64,000 bases of DNA from Candidatus Pedobacter colombiensis. Its GTDB lineage: Bacteria > Bacteroidota > Bacteroidia > Sphingobacteriales > Sphingobacteriaceae. The notes under the pieces were generated by a model, which did not search any database, was not told the origin of the DNA, and worked only from the letters and a program-made list of their open reading frames with translations. The stretch is taken from assembly GCA_029202485.1 (NCBI GenBank), contig CP119313.1, forward strand, positions 1,984,001 through 2,048,000, in the 5' to 3' direction. The translations under genes and the position numbers were made by a program. This document shows, piece after piece, positions 34,665 to 43,730 of the stretch (the stretch's first letter is position 1; every line of letters starts with the position of its first letter).

Positions 34665-35732
34665 TTAAAAGATATATTGGATTCCGCCCTGATAACCTAT
34701 GTACAATGCCTGGAAGTTACTTCCCCACTTGTTTTCCCAGGTGCTGATATAATCTTTGTGTAACTTTAGTCCTTCGATTGTATTTGTATTTAGGTAATTA
34801 AGGGAAGGACCTCCAAAGATTTCAAGGTTGCGTGTGATTTTGATTGCAGGCATTAGTCGGAGTGATGTTTTAAAATACTCGCCCGCCTTGAAGCTTTCTA
34901 ATCCTATTCCTGAAATTTCTGTGTTTAATCTAAATGAGTTGGATTGAAAGAGATGTGCACCTAAGCCAGCTTCAAATGCATATACTTCATCAGAATTTTT
35001 GAAATTGTAGCCCAAGCCAATAATTCCGTATAGTACTTTTCCGCCAGATCGAAAAGAGAGCATGGTAGTAAAGGTTTCGTCTGTGGTTAAGCTGATGCTT
35101 TTTTCTCCGTTCTTGATGATGTTTATAATCCCTATAGGGTAATCACTGCTGTCGGCTACATTAATAAAGCCCGCAATTTGTGCGCCTTTAACCTTTCCGG
35201 CGATATTGATAAAGCCCGCTATTTGAGATCCCTTAATATCTTTGGCTTTGTTGATGAAACCACCAATTTGTGGGCCGGTTATGTTAGCTGCTTTATTTAT
35301 AAATCCTGCAATTTGTATACCTTTTACGTCATTTGTAATATTGGCAAAACCGGCAACAGCACATACATTTCCGCCACCATAGGTGTTTAGAAAACCAGAA
35401 AATAATCCACCGTTAGTTTGTTTGGCAACATGGTTTGAAATGCCTGCAAACTGAAATCCTTTGGTATCGTTACGCACTATATTGGAAATGCCTGCAAAGG
35501 AAGCGCCTCTCTCGGCCGCAGAAACACCGGCCAACAAGTGGATAGATAAAGTATTGGTGTCTAATGGTGCATGTGTGCCATTGGTACTAAGGGGATAAAT
35601 AATACCAAAATGCATTTTTCCGGTAGAATTTTGCTGACCGAATGATTTTATTCCTATAAAGCATAAAAGGCTGCACAATATAGTCTTGAGTGCCGGTAAC
35701 TGAATGTTTGTTTTGAAAAGTGTAAAGTTCAT
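34665..35732 (-). CDS. LA_2272-type surface-repeat outer membrane protein
   Basis: This 355-residue protein has a signal peptide (to about residue 32, IKSFGQQ). About seven 21-residue repeats span about 75-210, of the form G-x-Q-[IF]-[AG]-G-F-[IL]-N, for example IKGSQIAGFINIAGKVKGAQIAGF. A C-terminal beta-rich part ends in a Phe, as in outer membrane barrels. It is a shorter relative of the STN protein four genes away and lacks the STN and carboxypeptidase-like domains. It may be upstream of the DUF2807 gene in the same transcript. The function of these repeats is unknown. Confidence 0.8.
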   Translation of the reverse strand: MNFTLFKTNIQLPALKTILCSLLCFIGIKSFGQQNSTGKMHFGIIYPLSTNGTHAPLDTNTLSIHLLAGVSAAERGASFAGISNIVRNDTKGFQFAGISNHVAKQTNGGLFSGFLNTYGGGNVCAVAGFANITNDVKGIQIAGFINKAANITGPQIGGFINKAKDIKGSQIAGFINIAGKVKGAQIAGFINVADSSDYPIGIINIIKNGEKSISLTTDETFTTMLSFRSGGKVLYGIIGLGYNFKNSDEVYAFEAGLGAHLFQSNSFRLNTEISGIGLESFKAGEYFKTSLRLMPAIKITRNLEIFGGPSLNYLNTNTIEGLKLHKDYISTWENKWGSNFQALYIGYQGGIQYIF

Positions 35733-35803
35733 TTTTGTCTTATTTTAAAATAGGACAACGAAATGAATCTTTACCCCTACGTGGGGATCAAATATTTTTT
35801 TGC

Positions 35804-36997
35804 TTATGGGTGTTTGCTAAGTTTTTTCTTTCCTAAATACAAAATGCTAAGGGCACCTATTGAACTTAGGGCCATAACGCTAACTGTTGGCACTGCTGAT
35901 TTGACACTAAAAAGGCTAACACCAACGGATGCTAAAGAACCTATTCCCATTTGAATAGCTCCCATTAGAGCGGATGCGCTGCCTGCATTTTTTGTAAATG
36001 GGAGTAGGGAAAGTGCAGAGGCATTGGGGCTTACAAAGCCCAAGCAACATAAAAATACAAAAAGCAATGCGGTAGTTTCAGTTAGCCCGTACCAGCCATT
36101 GATACTTCCTGTTAGAAAGGTAAGGGCTGTGATTACCTGAATGATTAATGCGGCATAAATCAATTGTTCGCTGGTATACCGTCTAAGCATTAATGTATTT
36201 ACCTGGCTTGATCCAATAAACCCTATAGAAAGCAAAGCGAAAATCCATCCATAGGTTTCTTCGCTAACATGAAATATCTCCATAAATAATAATGGTGACC
36301 CTGATATGTAAGCGAACAACCCGGAAAAGGCCAATGCGCCTGTAAAGGCATAGGTATAAAATTGAGGATTTTTTAATACGATCCAGAAATTGCTAATGAT
36401 TGGCTTAGGTTTTAAAGAAAGATTGGTATCTGGTTTATAGCTTTCGGGCAGCCAAAGCCAGCTTGCAATTAGATTAAAAGCGCCTAAACCTAGTAAGATT
36501 AAGAATATAGTATGCCAACCGAAAGCTACTGTCACGTATCCACCTAAAGTTGGGGCAACCATTGGCGAAACACCTAAAACCAGCATTAGTAAGGCAAAAA
36601 CTTTAGCATTATCTTTAACTGGAAATAGATCCCGTACCATAGCAACAGAGGCTACAGTTGCTGCACAGCTTCCCAGCGCTTGAATGAATCTTAAGGCGAT
36701 TAAGGTATCAATGGTAGTTACAAAAGCACATCCGGCAGAGGCAAGAATGTAAACTAACAAACCCAGGTATAGTGGTTTTTTTCTTCCAAATCTATCTAAT
36801 AGTGGACCGTAGAGTAATTGTCCGGCAGAAATGCCGATAAAAAAGCTAGATAGGGATAAAGCTACTCTAGCTGTATTGGTTTGAAGATCTGCTGCAATTG
36901 CCGGAAATCCGGGAAGGTACATGTCAATTGAAAAAGGGCCAAGGGCAGTTAGTGAACCTAGTATTAAAATCAGGCTATAATATTTTTTTTGAGTCAT
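35804..36997 (-). CDS. Bcr/CflA-family drug resistance MFS transporter
   Basis: This is a 12-helix major facilitator transporter, 397 residues, of the Bcr/CflA proton:drug antiporter type. The N-terminal signature GPFSIDMYLPGFPAIAADL and the motif A-like loop GPLLDRFGRKKPLYLG support this. The motif C-like region VLGVSPMVAPTLGGY in helix 5 is typical of antiporters. Known relatives export bicyclomycin, chloramphenicol or small peptides; the substrate here cannot be told. It is monocistronic, divergent from the AraC-type regulator with a 250 bp gap. Confidence 0.9.
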   Translation of the reverse strand: MTQKKYYSLILILGSLTALGPFSIDMYLPGFPAIAADLQTNTARVALSLSSFFIGISAGQLLYGPLLDRFGRKKPLYLGLLVYILASAGCAFVTTIDTLIALRFIQALGSCAATVASVAMVRDLFPVKDNAKVFALLMLVLGVSPMVAPTLGGYVTVAFGWHTIFLILLGLGAFNLIASWLWLPESYKPDTNLSLKPKPIISNFWIVLKNPQFYTYAFTGALAFSGLFAYISGSPLLFMEIFHVSEETYGWIFALLSIGFIGSSQVNTLMLRRYTSEQLIYAALIIQVITALTFLTGSINGWYGLTETTALLFVFLCCLGFVSPNASALSLLPFTKNAGSASALMGAIQMGIGSLASVGVSLFSVKSAVPTVSVMALSSIGALSILYLGKKKLSKHP

Positions 36998-37251
36998 TGT
37001 TTTTTATTGGGTTAACACAATTTTATGCTATGAGAGAAGGGAGCAAGATTTTGTGAAGGGTTTGCAAATATAATGTCTATTCCTAAATAAAATTTACATT
37101 GATTATTTTACGGGTTTTGGATAAGCATTGGATAAGGGTTCTTGGGTTAGATTTTTGTAACGATAGCATGAAAAGCCTGAATAGATTAATTATTGCTTTA
37201 TCTTTGTAAATAGAGCGTTATGGCTCTGGAAAAGTATTAATTTGGTTGTGT

Positions 37252-37818
37252 ATGTTGTTATATGTTAAGAATATGGTTTGTGACCGTTGTATCATGATTG
37301 TGAGACAACAGTTGGAGAATTTTGGTTTAAAGGTGAATGAAATATCTTTAGGGAAGATTGAAGTAGCGCCTGAACCAAATGCGAATCAATTAAAAAACAT
37401 AGCTTCTGCAATGCAAGCTTTAGGGTTTGAGCTGATTGATAAAGAAAAGGATCAATTGGTAGAACAGATAAAAAATCAGGTTATTGATTTGGTTCATTAT
37501 TCTGATTTGAATAGGATGGGGCAAAGTTTAACACAGATAATCGCTGATAGATTGAATAAGGATTATGCTTATTTGAGTAGGCAGTTCTCGGAGGTTGAAG
37601 GTTTAACGATTGAAAAATATATCATTCAGCAAAAAATTGAGAAAGTAAAGGAGCTAATGGAGTATGGTGAGCTAAATTTAAACGAAATAGCTTATAAAAT
37701 GGGGTATAGCAGTAGTGCTCATTTGTCTACTCAATTTAAATCGATTACAGGTTTTACTCCAAGTAAATATAAATCATCTGAATTGAACAATAGAAAGCCG
37801 TTGGATAAAGTCAAATAG
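37252..37818 (+). CDS. AraC-type regulator with HMA-like N-terminal domain
   Basis: This is a 188-residue DNA-binding protein. The N-terminal 70 residues resemble a heavy-metal-associated (HMA) fold, LLYVKNMVCDRCIMIVRQQLE, with the metal-type Cys-x2-Cys, and a second half ending AMQALGFELIDKE. The C-terminal region (about 85-185) is an AraC helix-turn-helix pair, for example LNEIAYKMGYSSSAHLSTQFKSITGFTPSKY. The ATG at 37252 is preferred over a TTG two codons upstream. A -7-like TATCTTTG lies at 37199-37206. The gene is 16 bp upstream of terC, so both are probably co-transcribed, hinting at metal-responsive control. Confidence 0.85.
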   Translation: MLLYVKNMVCDRCIMIVRQQLENFGLKVNEISLGKIEVAPEPNANQLKNIASAMQALGFELIDKEKDQLVEQIKNQVIDLVHYSDLNRMGQSLTQIIADRLNKDYAYLSRQFSEVEGLTIEKYIIQQKIEKVKELMEYGELNLNEIAYKMGYSSSAHLSTQFKSITGFTPSKYKSSELNNRKPLDKVK

Positions 37819-37834
37819 AATTATAAATATTAGC

Positions 37835-38827
37835 ATGAATAATATGATTAATCATCCCGGTGTTATTATTGGGTTTGCAGTAGTGGTGATAGTAATGCTC
37901 CTTTTAGATTTGGGGGTATTTAATAAAAAGGTACATGCAGTAACCAGCAAAGAGGCTGCAATTTGGTCTGTAGTTTGGATAACGCTTTCAATGGTATTTA
38001 GTGGTGTTATTTATTTGACTTCAGGATTTGAGAAGTTTACACAATTTCAATCGGCTTATTGGATAGAAAAAGCTTTATCTGTAGATAATTTATTTGTGTT
38101 TATTTTGGTGTTCGGCTTTTTTAAAGTACCAAAAGAGCTGCACCATAAGGTATTGTTTTGGGGTATAATAGGCGCTTTAGTGTTTAGAGCAATCTTTATT
38201 TTTGCTGGTGTAGGTCTGATCAACTTAACATACTTGCCGGAAACCGTGTTGTTTGGATATACTGTCCAAATCAATGTTGTATTATTTTTGTTTGGCTTAT
38301 TTCTGATTTATGCGGGAATAAAATCATGGAGTGGTCACAGTGAGGATGAGGAAAATAAGGATTTTAGTAAAAGCCCGGGTGCACGTGTGATTTATAAGTT
38401 TTTTAAAGTAAGTAAAGAATTTGATGGTGCTAAGTTCTTTACTGTTGAAAATGGAATTAGAATGGCTACGCCTTTATTGGTTGTTGTAGCAGTAATTGAG
38501 TTTACAGATTTATTATTTGCGGTGGATTCGATACCTGCAATTTTTGCTATTGCCCCTGATGATCCTTTAATTTTATATACTTCTAATATATTTGCCATAT
38601 TGGGTTTAAGAGCGCTGTATTTCCTTTTGGCTAACTTTATTCACATGTTTAGCTTACTGAAATATGGTCTGGCAATTATTCTGGCATTTATTGGTATTAA
38701 AATGGTTATCTCACCATTTTATCATATTTCGTCGCCATTGTCATTATCGATTGTAGGTGCTGTATTGGTTCTTTCTGTTATTGCTTCACTTATTTTTCCA
38801 CCTAAAGAGGAGGCTGTTATTAAATAA
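37835..38827 (+). CDS. TerC-family membrane protein (putative metal exporter)
   Basis: This is an integral membrane protein of the TerC/Alx family, 330 residues with about eight helices. Conserved acidic residues in membrane segments are visible: VMLLLDLGVFNKK, EKALSVDNLFVFILVF and EFTDLLFAVDSIPAIFAI. Family members are linked to manganese export and to tellurite resistance labels. It follows the HMA-like/AraC gene closely and ends at a strong bidirectional terminator. Metal export is inferred from the family; the ion is not certain. Confidence 0.92.
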   Translation: MNNMINHPGVIIGFAVVVIVMLLLDLGVFNKKVHAVTSKEAAIWSVVWITLSMVFSGVIYLTSGFEKFTQFQSAYWIEKALSVDNLFVFILVFGFFKVPKELHHKVLFWGIIGALVFRAIFIFAGVGLINLTYLPETVLFGYTVQINVVLFLFGLFLIYAGIKSWSGHSEDEENKDFSKSPGARVIYKFFKVSKEFDGAKFFTVENGIRMATPLLVVVAVIEFTDLLFAVDSIPAIFAIAPDDPLILYTSNIFAILGLRALYFLLANFIHMFSLLKYGLAIILAFIGIKMVISPFYHISSPLSLSIVGAVLVLSVIASLIFPPKEEAVIK

Positions 38828-38845
38828 CTAGTATTTTATTATTAC

Positions 38846-38890
38846 AAAAAGAGGGAGACCATATCCAATTGATAAAGCCTCCCTCTTTTT
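38846..38890. terminator. Bidirectional terminator between terC and the ompA-like gene
   Basis: AAAAAGAGGGAG at 38846-38857 pairs with CTCCCTCTTTTT at 38879-38890 around a 21 nt loop. A/T tails on both sides allow termination for both convergent genes. Confidence 0.85.
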
Positions 38891-38908
38891 ATTGAATGAT
38901 TTTACAAA

Positions 38909-40237
38909 TTAATATAATGTAAACTCAACGCGACGGTTTTTCTGACGACCTTCGGCAGTTTTGTTTGATGCAATTGGTTGGTTTGGACCGTAGCCAGTTG
39001 CTTCTATACGTGAAGGATTTGCTCCTTGTGACACTAGATAAGCTTTCACAGCTTCTGCTCTTTCTTTAGATAAACGTAAGTTTAATGCCATTGAGCCAGT
39101 ATTATCTGTATGTCCAGCTAATTTTAAGCTAAAGTTTTTCTCAACTAATAATTCAGCTACTTTATTTAACGTTGCATGAGATTTAGGGCGAATGGTGGCT
39201 TTACCTAAATCAAACTCTAAGTTTCTGATAGCTTCGTCTACAACTTTACGATCAGCTTCGGTTACAACAACTTTAGTTTCTTTAATAATTTCACGTTGAA
39301 TTTTAAGTGGGCAACCTGAACCGTCTACAACTGTGCCGGCAGGTGTACCAGGACATTTATCGAATTTATTTGCAACACCATCATTGTCATCGTCTCCCAT
39401 ATCTTTTGCATATTGTGCTCTGTCTCTTGCTGCATTTTCTTCAGCTGTAGATAATGCTCTTCTTAATTCAGCGCTTTCAGCTGCAGATTGGTTACGTAGG
39501 TTGGCTAACGAACTGTAGTTTTGTAGTTGTGGTTTTGACTTGCTACCCAGCGCAAATTCTAAACCTGCATGTCCATAAGAGAACTTATCGAATTTGCCGG
39601 TGTTGTAGCCATCAAAATCACCTCTTTTAACAAAATTAACGTCATAACCAAAGTCTAAGTTGATGCCTTTAGCTACTCCTAATTTAAATCCAGCTCCTAC
39701 CGGAATGAAATATCCATCTTTGTAAGGTTGTTTATTAATTGTACTTCCGTTCCCGACATCCGCACTTGATGACATATAACCAGCTCCAGCTTTTAAATAA
39801 GGAATAAGTATTGCATTCTCTCGGTTGATGCTAATGTTGGCTAAGTTATAAACTGCAGTTAAAGCAGCAGACCACTCTAATTTTGTTTTAAAACCTGTGT
39901 TGTTGGCATAGGTAGGGTTCAAATTTGCATCGAAACCATTAAAAGCCCTTAAGCCTTCTACTTTACCAGCCAAAAAATCAGCTTGTAAACCTAAAGCAGG
40001 CAAGATTTGCTTTTTGATATAAGCACCATATCCCAGCATCTCTTTGGAAGCCTCAAAATCGCGGGCTTTGCCATTGAAGATGGTATTTGAGCTTAATACT
40101 CCTGCGTGCGCACCGATTGACCAGGTGCGAAAAGTTTTCTCTGAAAATCTACTTGCCGGTTGATCCTGCGCAAATAGTTGTGACGATAGCCCTATTAGGG
40201 ACAGCACTAAGGCTGTTTTTGTAATTTTCGAATTCAT
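38909..40237 (-). CDS. OmpA-family outer membrane protein
   Basis: This 442-residue protein has a signal peptide (to about residue 23, SQLFAQ). An N-terminal beta-barrel domain follows (about 30-235, ending FALGSKSKP), then a helical linker rich in Ala/Glu/Arg (about 240-280). A thrombospondin type 3-like calcium loop comes next, DDDNDGVANKFDKCPGTPAG. The C-terminal OmpA peptidoglycan-binding domain has LAGHTDNTGSMALNLRLSKERAEAV and the final NRRVEFTLY. It should tie the outer membrane to the cell wall and is likely abundant. It is monocistronic. Confidence 0.94.
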   Translation of the reverse strand: MNSKITKTALVLSLIGLSSQLFAQDQPASRFSEKTFRTWSIGAHAGVLSSNTIFNGKARDFEASKEMLGYGAYIKKQILPALGLQADFLAGKVEGLRAFNGFDANLNPTYANNTGFKTKLEWSAALTAVYNLANISINRENAILIPYLKAGAGYMSSSADVGNGSTINKQPYKDGYFIPVGAGFKLGVAKGINLDFGYDVNFVKRGDFDGYNTGKFDKFSYGHAGLEFALGSKSKPQLQNYSSLANLRNQSAAESAELRRALSTAEENAARDRAQYAKDMGDDDNDGVANKFDKCPGTPAGTVVDGSGCPLKIQREIIKETKVVVTEADRKVVDEAIRNLEFDLGKATIRPKSHATLNKVAELLVEKNFSLKLAGHTDNTGSMALNLRLSKERAEAVKAYLVSQGANPSRIEATGYGPNQPIASNKTAEGRQKNRRVEFTLY

Positions 40238-40308
40238 TTTCTTATAATTAGATGTTAATTGACCGGTTTTAATATTACCGGGAAATTATCTTCTTGTAAT
40301 AACCTTGC

Positions 40309-40316
40309 CAAAGCTA
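40309..40316 (-). promoter_or_regulatory. Putative -7 box of the ompA-like gene
   Basis: The minus strand reads TAGCTTTG, a match to TAnnTTTG, about 70 bp upstream of the start codon. A clear TTTG partner at 19-20 bp is not seen, so confidence is moderate. Confidence 0.4.
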
Positions 40317-40405
40317 TTTTTCTTAATTATTAATTCTGAATGAGTTAATAGTCAGTGTTTTATTTGAAATGAAGTATAACTTTGAAAAAAAACGTTATTT
40401 GTTTA

Positions 40406-40452
40406 AATAAAGCTAAAAATGTATAGTATTTGCTACATTTTTAGCTTTTATT
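40406..40452 (-). terminator. Terminator of the metallo-hydrolase gene
   Basis: AATAAAGCTAAAAATGTA pairs with TACATTTTTAGCTTTTATT to make a long A/T-rich stem just after the metallo-hydrolase stop codon on the minus strand. Confidence 0.65.
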
Positions 40453-40459
40453 AGAAAAT

Positions 40460-41845
40460 TTATAATTCGAAAACTTCACCCTTTTTGGGGATATTGACAT
40501 GGTAATTTTCTTGTTCAAGTGCGGCTGATAGGCTTCGAAGGCTGTTTATTTCACCGTGAACTAAAAAGACTTTCCTTAAAATTTTTGGGTCTTGCTGTTT
40601 GACTGTACTTACAAGATCAGTATGATCTCCATGACCACTTAAGAGATCTGTTTGCTTTATGTTAGCATATACCATAAGGTCACGGTTTCGTAACCGTATG
40701 ATGGGATCGCCTCTTAACAGTCTATTTCCAAGTGTACCTTTGGCACAGTAGCCAATAAATAATATGGTACAATAGTAATTCTGAATGTTATAATATAAAT
40801 GATCTTGTATTCTACCGCCTTCTAGCATCCCAGCGGAAGATATAATGATACAAGGCTCATGATAGTTACTTATAGAAGTACTTTCCCGCTTATCGTGTAC
40901 ATAGGAAAGTTCCTTAAAATCAGATTGATCATTCTGATTTTTATAAAAGTCTTGAGCCTCTTTATTAAGGTAACGGATGTGTTGATGATAAATCTCAGTT
41001 GCTGAACTGGCTAGTGGACTATCGATGAATACTTTTACAGGGGGCAGCAGTTTTTTGCTGAATATTTTATTTAATACGTACGCTAGTGCCTGTGTTCGCC
41101 CTATACTAAAGGCTGGGATGATCAACCTTCCTGGGTATTTGATGCAGGATTCAGTAATGGTTTCTATTAATTTTTGCTCAAGTGTAGTATCTGTATTGTG
41201 AAACCTACCTCCATAAGTGGATTCGGATACCAGGTAATCTACTTGCGGAATGGGTTGTGGATCTACGAGGAGGGGATAGTTTTTTCTGCCAATATCTCCG
41301 GTAAATGCAATTTTTTTGGTTGTTCCGTCCTCATTCACGGTTAAAACTATTGCTGCGGCTCCGAGCAAGTGCCCGATTGGTATAAAGGTTAATGAAAGAT
41401 GATCATTGATATGAAATTCTTTATTAAAATCTATGGTGATAAATCGTTCTACTGTTTCCTGAACATGTTTTTGAAGGTATAATGGTTCCGGCCCCGATCT
41501 ATGTCTTTTGGATCTCGATTGTCGATTTTGTTTGCTTAAGAAGATGTTTACAGAATCTAATAAGAGTATATGAGTGAGATCGGCCGTTGGTGGCGTGCAT
41601 AGGATTTGTCCATTGAACCCCATTCTAACCAAAGTGGGTAAATTTCCCGAGTGATCAATATGGGCATGAGTTAATATAACAACATCTATGCTTGCCGGAT
41701 CGAATGGAAAGTATAAGTTTTCCTTTTGATAGGTATCTTTCTCATAATCAAGGCCACAGTCAATTAGCACGTTGTAGTCCTTTAATTGTAGAAGATGCAT
41801 ACTTCCGGTTACCTGCTCAGCTGCACCTAAGATTGTTAATTTCAT
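40460..41845 (-). CDS. MBL-fold / beta-CASP RNA metallo-hydrolase
   Basis: This is a 461-residue metallo-beta-lactamase-fold hydrolase with a beta-CASP insert, a class that cleaves nucleic acid (RNase J/CPSF73-like). Zinc ligands are seen in LTHAHIDHSGNLPTL (about 55-69), in IGHLLGAAAIVLT and in FTGDIGR. The beta-CASP region includes IPAFSIGRTQALAYVL and IISSAGMLEGGRIQDHL, and the last His lies in LVHGEINSLRSL. It is likely an endo- or exoribonuclease in RNA processing. It stands 63 bp after the SDR gene on the same strand and may be co-transcribed. Confidence 0.9.
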   Translation of the reverse strand: MKLTILGAAEQVTGSMHLLQLKDYNVLIDCGLDYEKDTYQKENLYFPFDPASIDVVILTHAHIDHSGNLPTLVRMGFNGQILCTPPTADLTHILLLDSVNIFLSKQNRQSRSKRHRSGPEPLYLQKHVQETVERFITIDFNKEFHINDHLSLTFIPIGHLLGAAAIVLTVNEDGTTKKIAFTGDIGRKNYPLLVDPQPIPQVDYLVSESTYGGRFHNTDTTLEQKLIETITESCIKYPGRLIIPAFSIGRTQALAYVLNKIFSKKLLPPVKVFIDSPLASSATEIYHQHIRYLNKEAQDFYKNQNDQSDFKELSYVHDKRESTSISNYHEPCIIISSAGMLEGGRIQDHLYYNIQNYYCTILFIGYCAKGTLGNRLLRGDPIIRLRNRDLMVYANIKQTDLLSGHGDHTDLVSTVKQQDPKILRKVFLVHGEINSLRSLSAALEQENYHVNIPKKGEVFEL

Positions 41846-41908
41846 AATTACGCTATATCCTTAATTGGGGCAATTTATAATTTTAAATATGTATATATGC
41901 TCCAGGTA

Positions 41909-42751
41909 TTAACTTTCTTTGTTGAGCCATTCTATCCAGTTGGATATAAGATAGTTGTAATTGAGTAATGCGGGCTGAATGCTTGATACTAGCTTCCAGT
42001 TTAGCAATTCATTTTTAAAAACAGGGAGGGGTAAGCCGGCTTTTATAGCCGCGTTGGTATAAAACTCCTGTTTGCTTGGATGATCAGGTGCACAAGCATT
42101 TAGCGTATCTCCAAATGTGTTATTTTTAAGCAGACCTAAGCTTATCCCAATGCAATCATCTAAATGGATGAGATTAATAGGTGCCTGTCCATTTGGTATC
42201 TCTGTTTTTCCAGCGAAAAATCTTGCCGGATCCCTTCCTGGCCCAACTAAACCAGCAAAGCGAAGAATGGTAGTAGTGAAGGCCGTTTGACTTTTAAGCA
42301 GATTTTCAACATTAAAAATGGCTTTTCCGGAGTCAGTTTTAGGATTTGGTGGATCTAATTCTGTAACTTCTACATTTGTATCTGCATAAACAGCTGTTGA
42401 GCTGATAAAAATCAGGTGGGCAATATTGTTGAGCTTTGCTGCATTAATGATCCGCTCTACTTTGTATTGGTAATCTGCCTGTTCTCCTGTGCTTCTTTTT
42501 GGGGGGATGCAGACAAATAGGATATCACTTTGAAAAAAAATGGGATCGTAGTATTCTTCTCCTCTTTGAAAGTTTATTAAGAATGCTTGAATTTGGAAGT
42601 CGGCTAATGTTTCAAGTTTTTCAATTGTTGTGCTTGAACCTTTAACTGGATAACCTTCTGCAACTAATGCTTTTGCTAGCTCTAATCCATACCAGCCGCA
42701 ACCTAAAATGCTTATTGTTTTTGAAGCAAAAATTGCTGTTGTATTATTCAT
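41909..42751 (-). CDS. SDR / NAD-dependent epimerase-like protein (YeeZ-like)
   Basis: This 280-residue protein has a Rossmann fold of the extended SDR type. The nucleotide motif is ISILGCGWYGLELAKALVAEGY near residue 13, close to the GxGxxG pattern. Further features are FISSTAVYADTNVEVTELD and LRFAGLVGPGRDP. The usual YxxxK catalytic pair is not obvious, as in YeeZ-like members. The substrate is unknown. The downstream metallo-hydrolase gene, 63 bp away, is not known to be linked. Confidence 0.8.
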   Translation of the reverse strand: MNNTTAIFASKTISILGCGWYGLELAKALVAEGYPVKGSSTTIEKLETLADFQIQAFLINFQRGEEYYDPIFFQSDILFVCIPPKRSTGEQADYQYKVERIINAAKLNNIAHLIFISSTAVYADTNVEVTELDPPNPKTDSGKAIFNVENLLKSQTAFTTTILRFAGLVGPGRDPARFFAGKTEIPNGQAPINLIHLDDCIGISLGLLKNNTFGDTLNACAPDHPSKQEFYTNAAIKAGLPLPVFKNELLNWKLVSSIQPALLNYNYLISNWIEWLNKES

Positions 42752-42779
42752 TTAATAGTTTTCCTTGTTTTTAAATAAG

Positions 42780-42811
42780 AAAGGGGAAATGTTTGGACAT
42801 TCCCCCTTTTT
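42780..42811 (-). terminator. Terminator after the cold shock gene
   Basis: AAAGGGG-AAATGT and ACATT-CCCCCTTTTT form a hairpin downstream of the csp stop on the minus strand, with a T-rich tail reading towards the SDR gene. Confidence 0.75.
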
Positions 42812-42830
42812 AAATCAAGTTAGTTAGCAG

Positions 42831-43037
42831 CTATAGCACTGTTACGTTTGATGCTTCAGGACCTTTTTTGCCATCATTTAATTCAAATTCAACACTGTCT
42901 CCTTCATTCAACTCTCTGAATGAATCACCTGCGATTGCAGAAAAGTGTACGAAAATATCTTTACCTCCATTTTCCGGAGTTATAAATCCAAACCCTTTTG
43001 CAGAATTAAACCATTTAACTTTTCCTGTTGTGCGCAT
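42831..43037 (-). CDS. Cold shock protein (CspA family)
   Basis: This is a 68-residue single cold shock domain, a nucleic-acid-binding beta-barrel. RNP1-like KGFGFITP and RNP2-like DIFVHFSAI are both present, with KWFNSAKG at the start and the SVEFELNDGKKGPEASNV end. The length is typical of CspA proteins, which act as RNA chaperones. It is a single gene with a putative promoter at 43062-43092 and a short leader, and a terminator follows. Confidence 0.96.
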   Translation of the reverse strand: MRTTGKVKWFNSAKGFGFITPENGGKDIFVHFSAIAGDSFRELNEGDSVEFELNDGKKGPEASNVTVL

Positions 43038-43061
43038 ATTATTTTGATATATATTTAGATG

Positions 43062-43092
43062 TGAAAATAATCAATTGAATTTTAATATCAAA
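43062..43092 (-). promoter_or_regulatory. Putative promoter of the cold shock gene
   Basis: On the minus strand TTTG (43092-43089), 19 bp, then TATTTTCA (43069-43062) are close to the phylum consensus, with the last two bases different. The predicted leader is about 20 nt. A 14 bp palindrome AGGGTAAATACCCT lies at 43137-43150 further upstream. Confidence 0.4.
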
Positions 43093-43203
43093 ATCACAGA
43101 CTCAGGGCAAAAAAGCATCTATTCATAGTTTTTTGTAGGGTAAATACCCTTTGGCATCATACTTTGCATTATGCTACGTTAATCCCTTATATAGAATTTA
43201 GTT

Positions 43204-43671
43204 ATGAGAAGTATACTTTTAGTTATGATAACGGGAATGCTGTTATCAGCATGTACAAATAATGCTAAAGAAGAGGCGCTTATTAAGCAAAAAGCAATAG
43301 TAGCAGTTAAAGATAGCATAAGGCTGGATAGCTTTAAACGAGCTGAAACCAAAGCTAAAGAAGATGAGCAACAAAAATTAGCCAAGGCTAAAGAAGAGAA
43401 AGTGGCGCCTTTATCGGTAAAACAGGCTACATCTGGAAGATCGGTAAGTACAAGCAGCAACGGGAAGATTGCACCAGCAAAAAAGAAAGGCTGGAGTCAA
43501 AGTGCTAAAGGTGCTGTTATTGGCGGAGCAGCTGGAGCAGTAGGAGGGGCACTTATCGATAAGAAGAAAGGTAGAGGTGCTATAATTGGTGGTGTAGTAG
43601 GAGCCGGTACAGGTTATTTGATTGGAAGAGGTCAGGACCGGAAGTCGGGAAGGGTACAACCCAAAAATTAA
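43204..43671 (+). CDS. Glycine-zipper lipoprotein
   Basis: This 155-residue protein has a lipoprotein signal (LLSACTNN, lipid Cys near residue 17) and a charged, Lys/Glu/Ala-rich helical middle (about 20-80). A C-terminal glycine-zipper region follows with two membrane-type segments, AKGAVIGGAAGAVGGALI and RGAIIGGVVGAGTGYLIG. Such YMGG-like or 2TM glycine zipper domains are envelope-associated and often stress-related. It has its own strong terminator and is convergent with the hybrid kinase gene. Confidence 0.85.
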   Translation: MRSILLVMITGMLLSACTNNAKEEALIKQKAIVAVKDSIRLDSFKRAETKAKEDEQQKLAKAKEEKVAPLSVKQATSGRSVSTSSNGKIAPAKKKGWSQSAKGAVIGGAAGAVGGALIDKKKGRGAIIGGVVGAGTGYLIGRGQDRKSGRVQPKN

Positions 43672-43724
43672 TTAATAGCTAAGGATCCCGCATTTTTTAA
43701 TGCAGGATCCTTAGCTATTAATTA
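43669..43724. terminator. Large hairpin terminator between convergent genes
   Basis: TAATTAATAGCTAAGGATCC and GGATCCTTAGCTATTAATTA, with further pairing of GCATT/AATGC, give a stem of about 25 bp with few mismatches and a short T loop. It serves both the lipoprotein gene and the kinase gene that ends at 43731. Confidence 0.85.
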
Positions 43725-43730
43725 GAAAGA

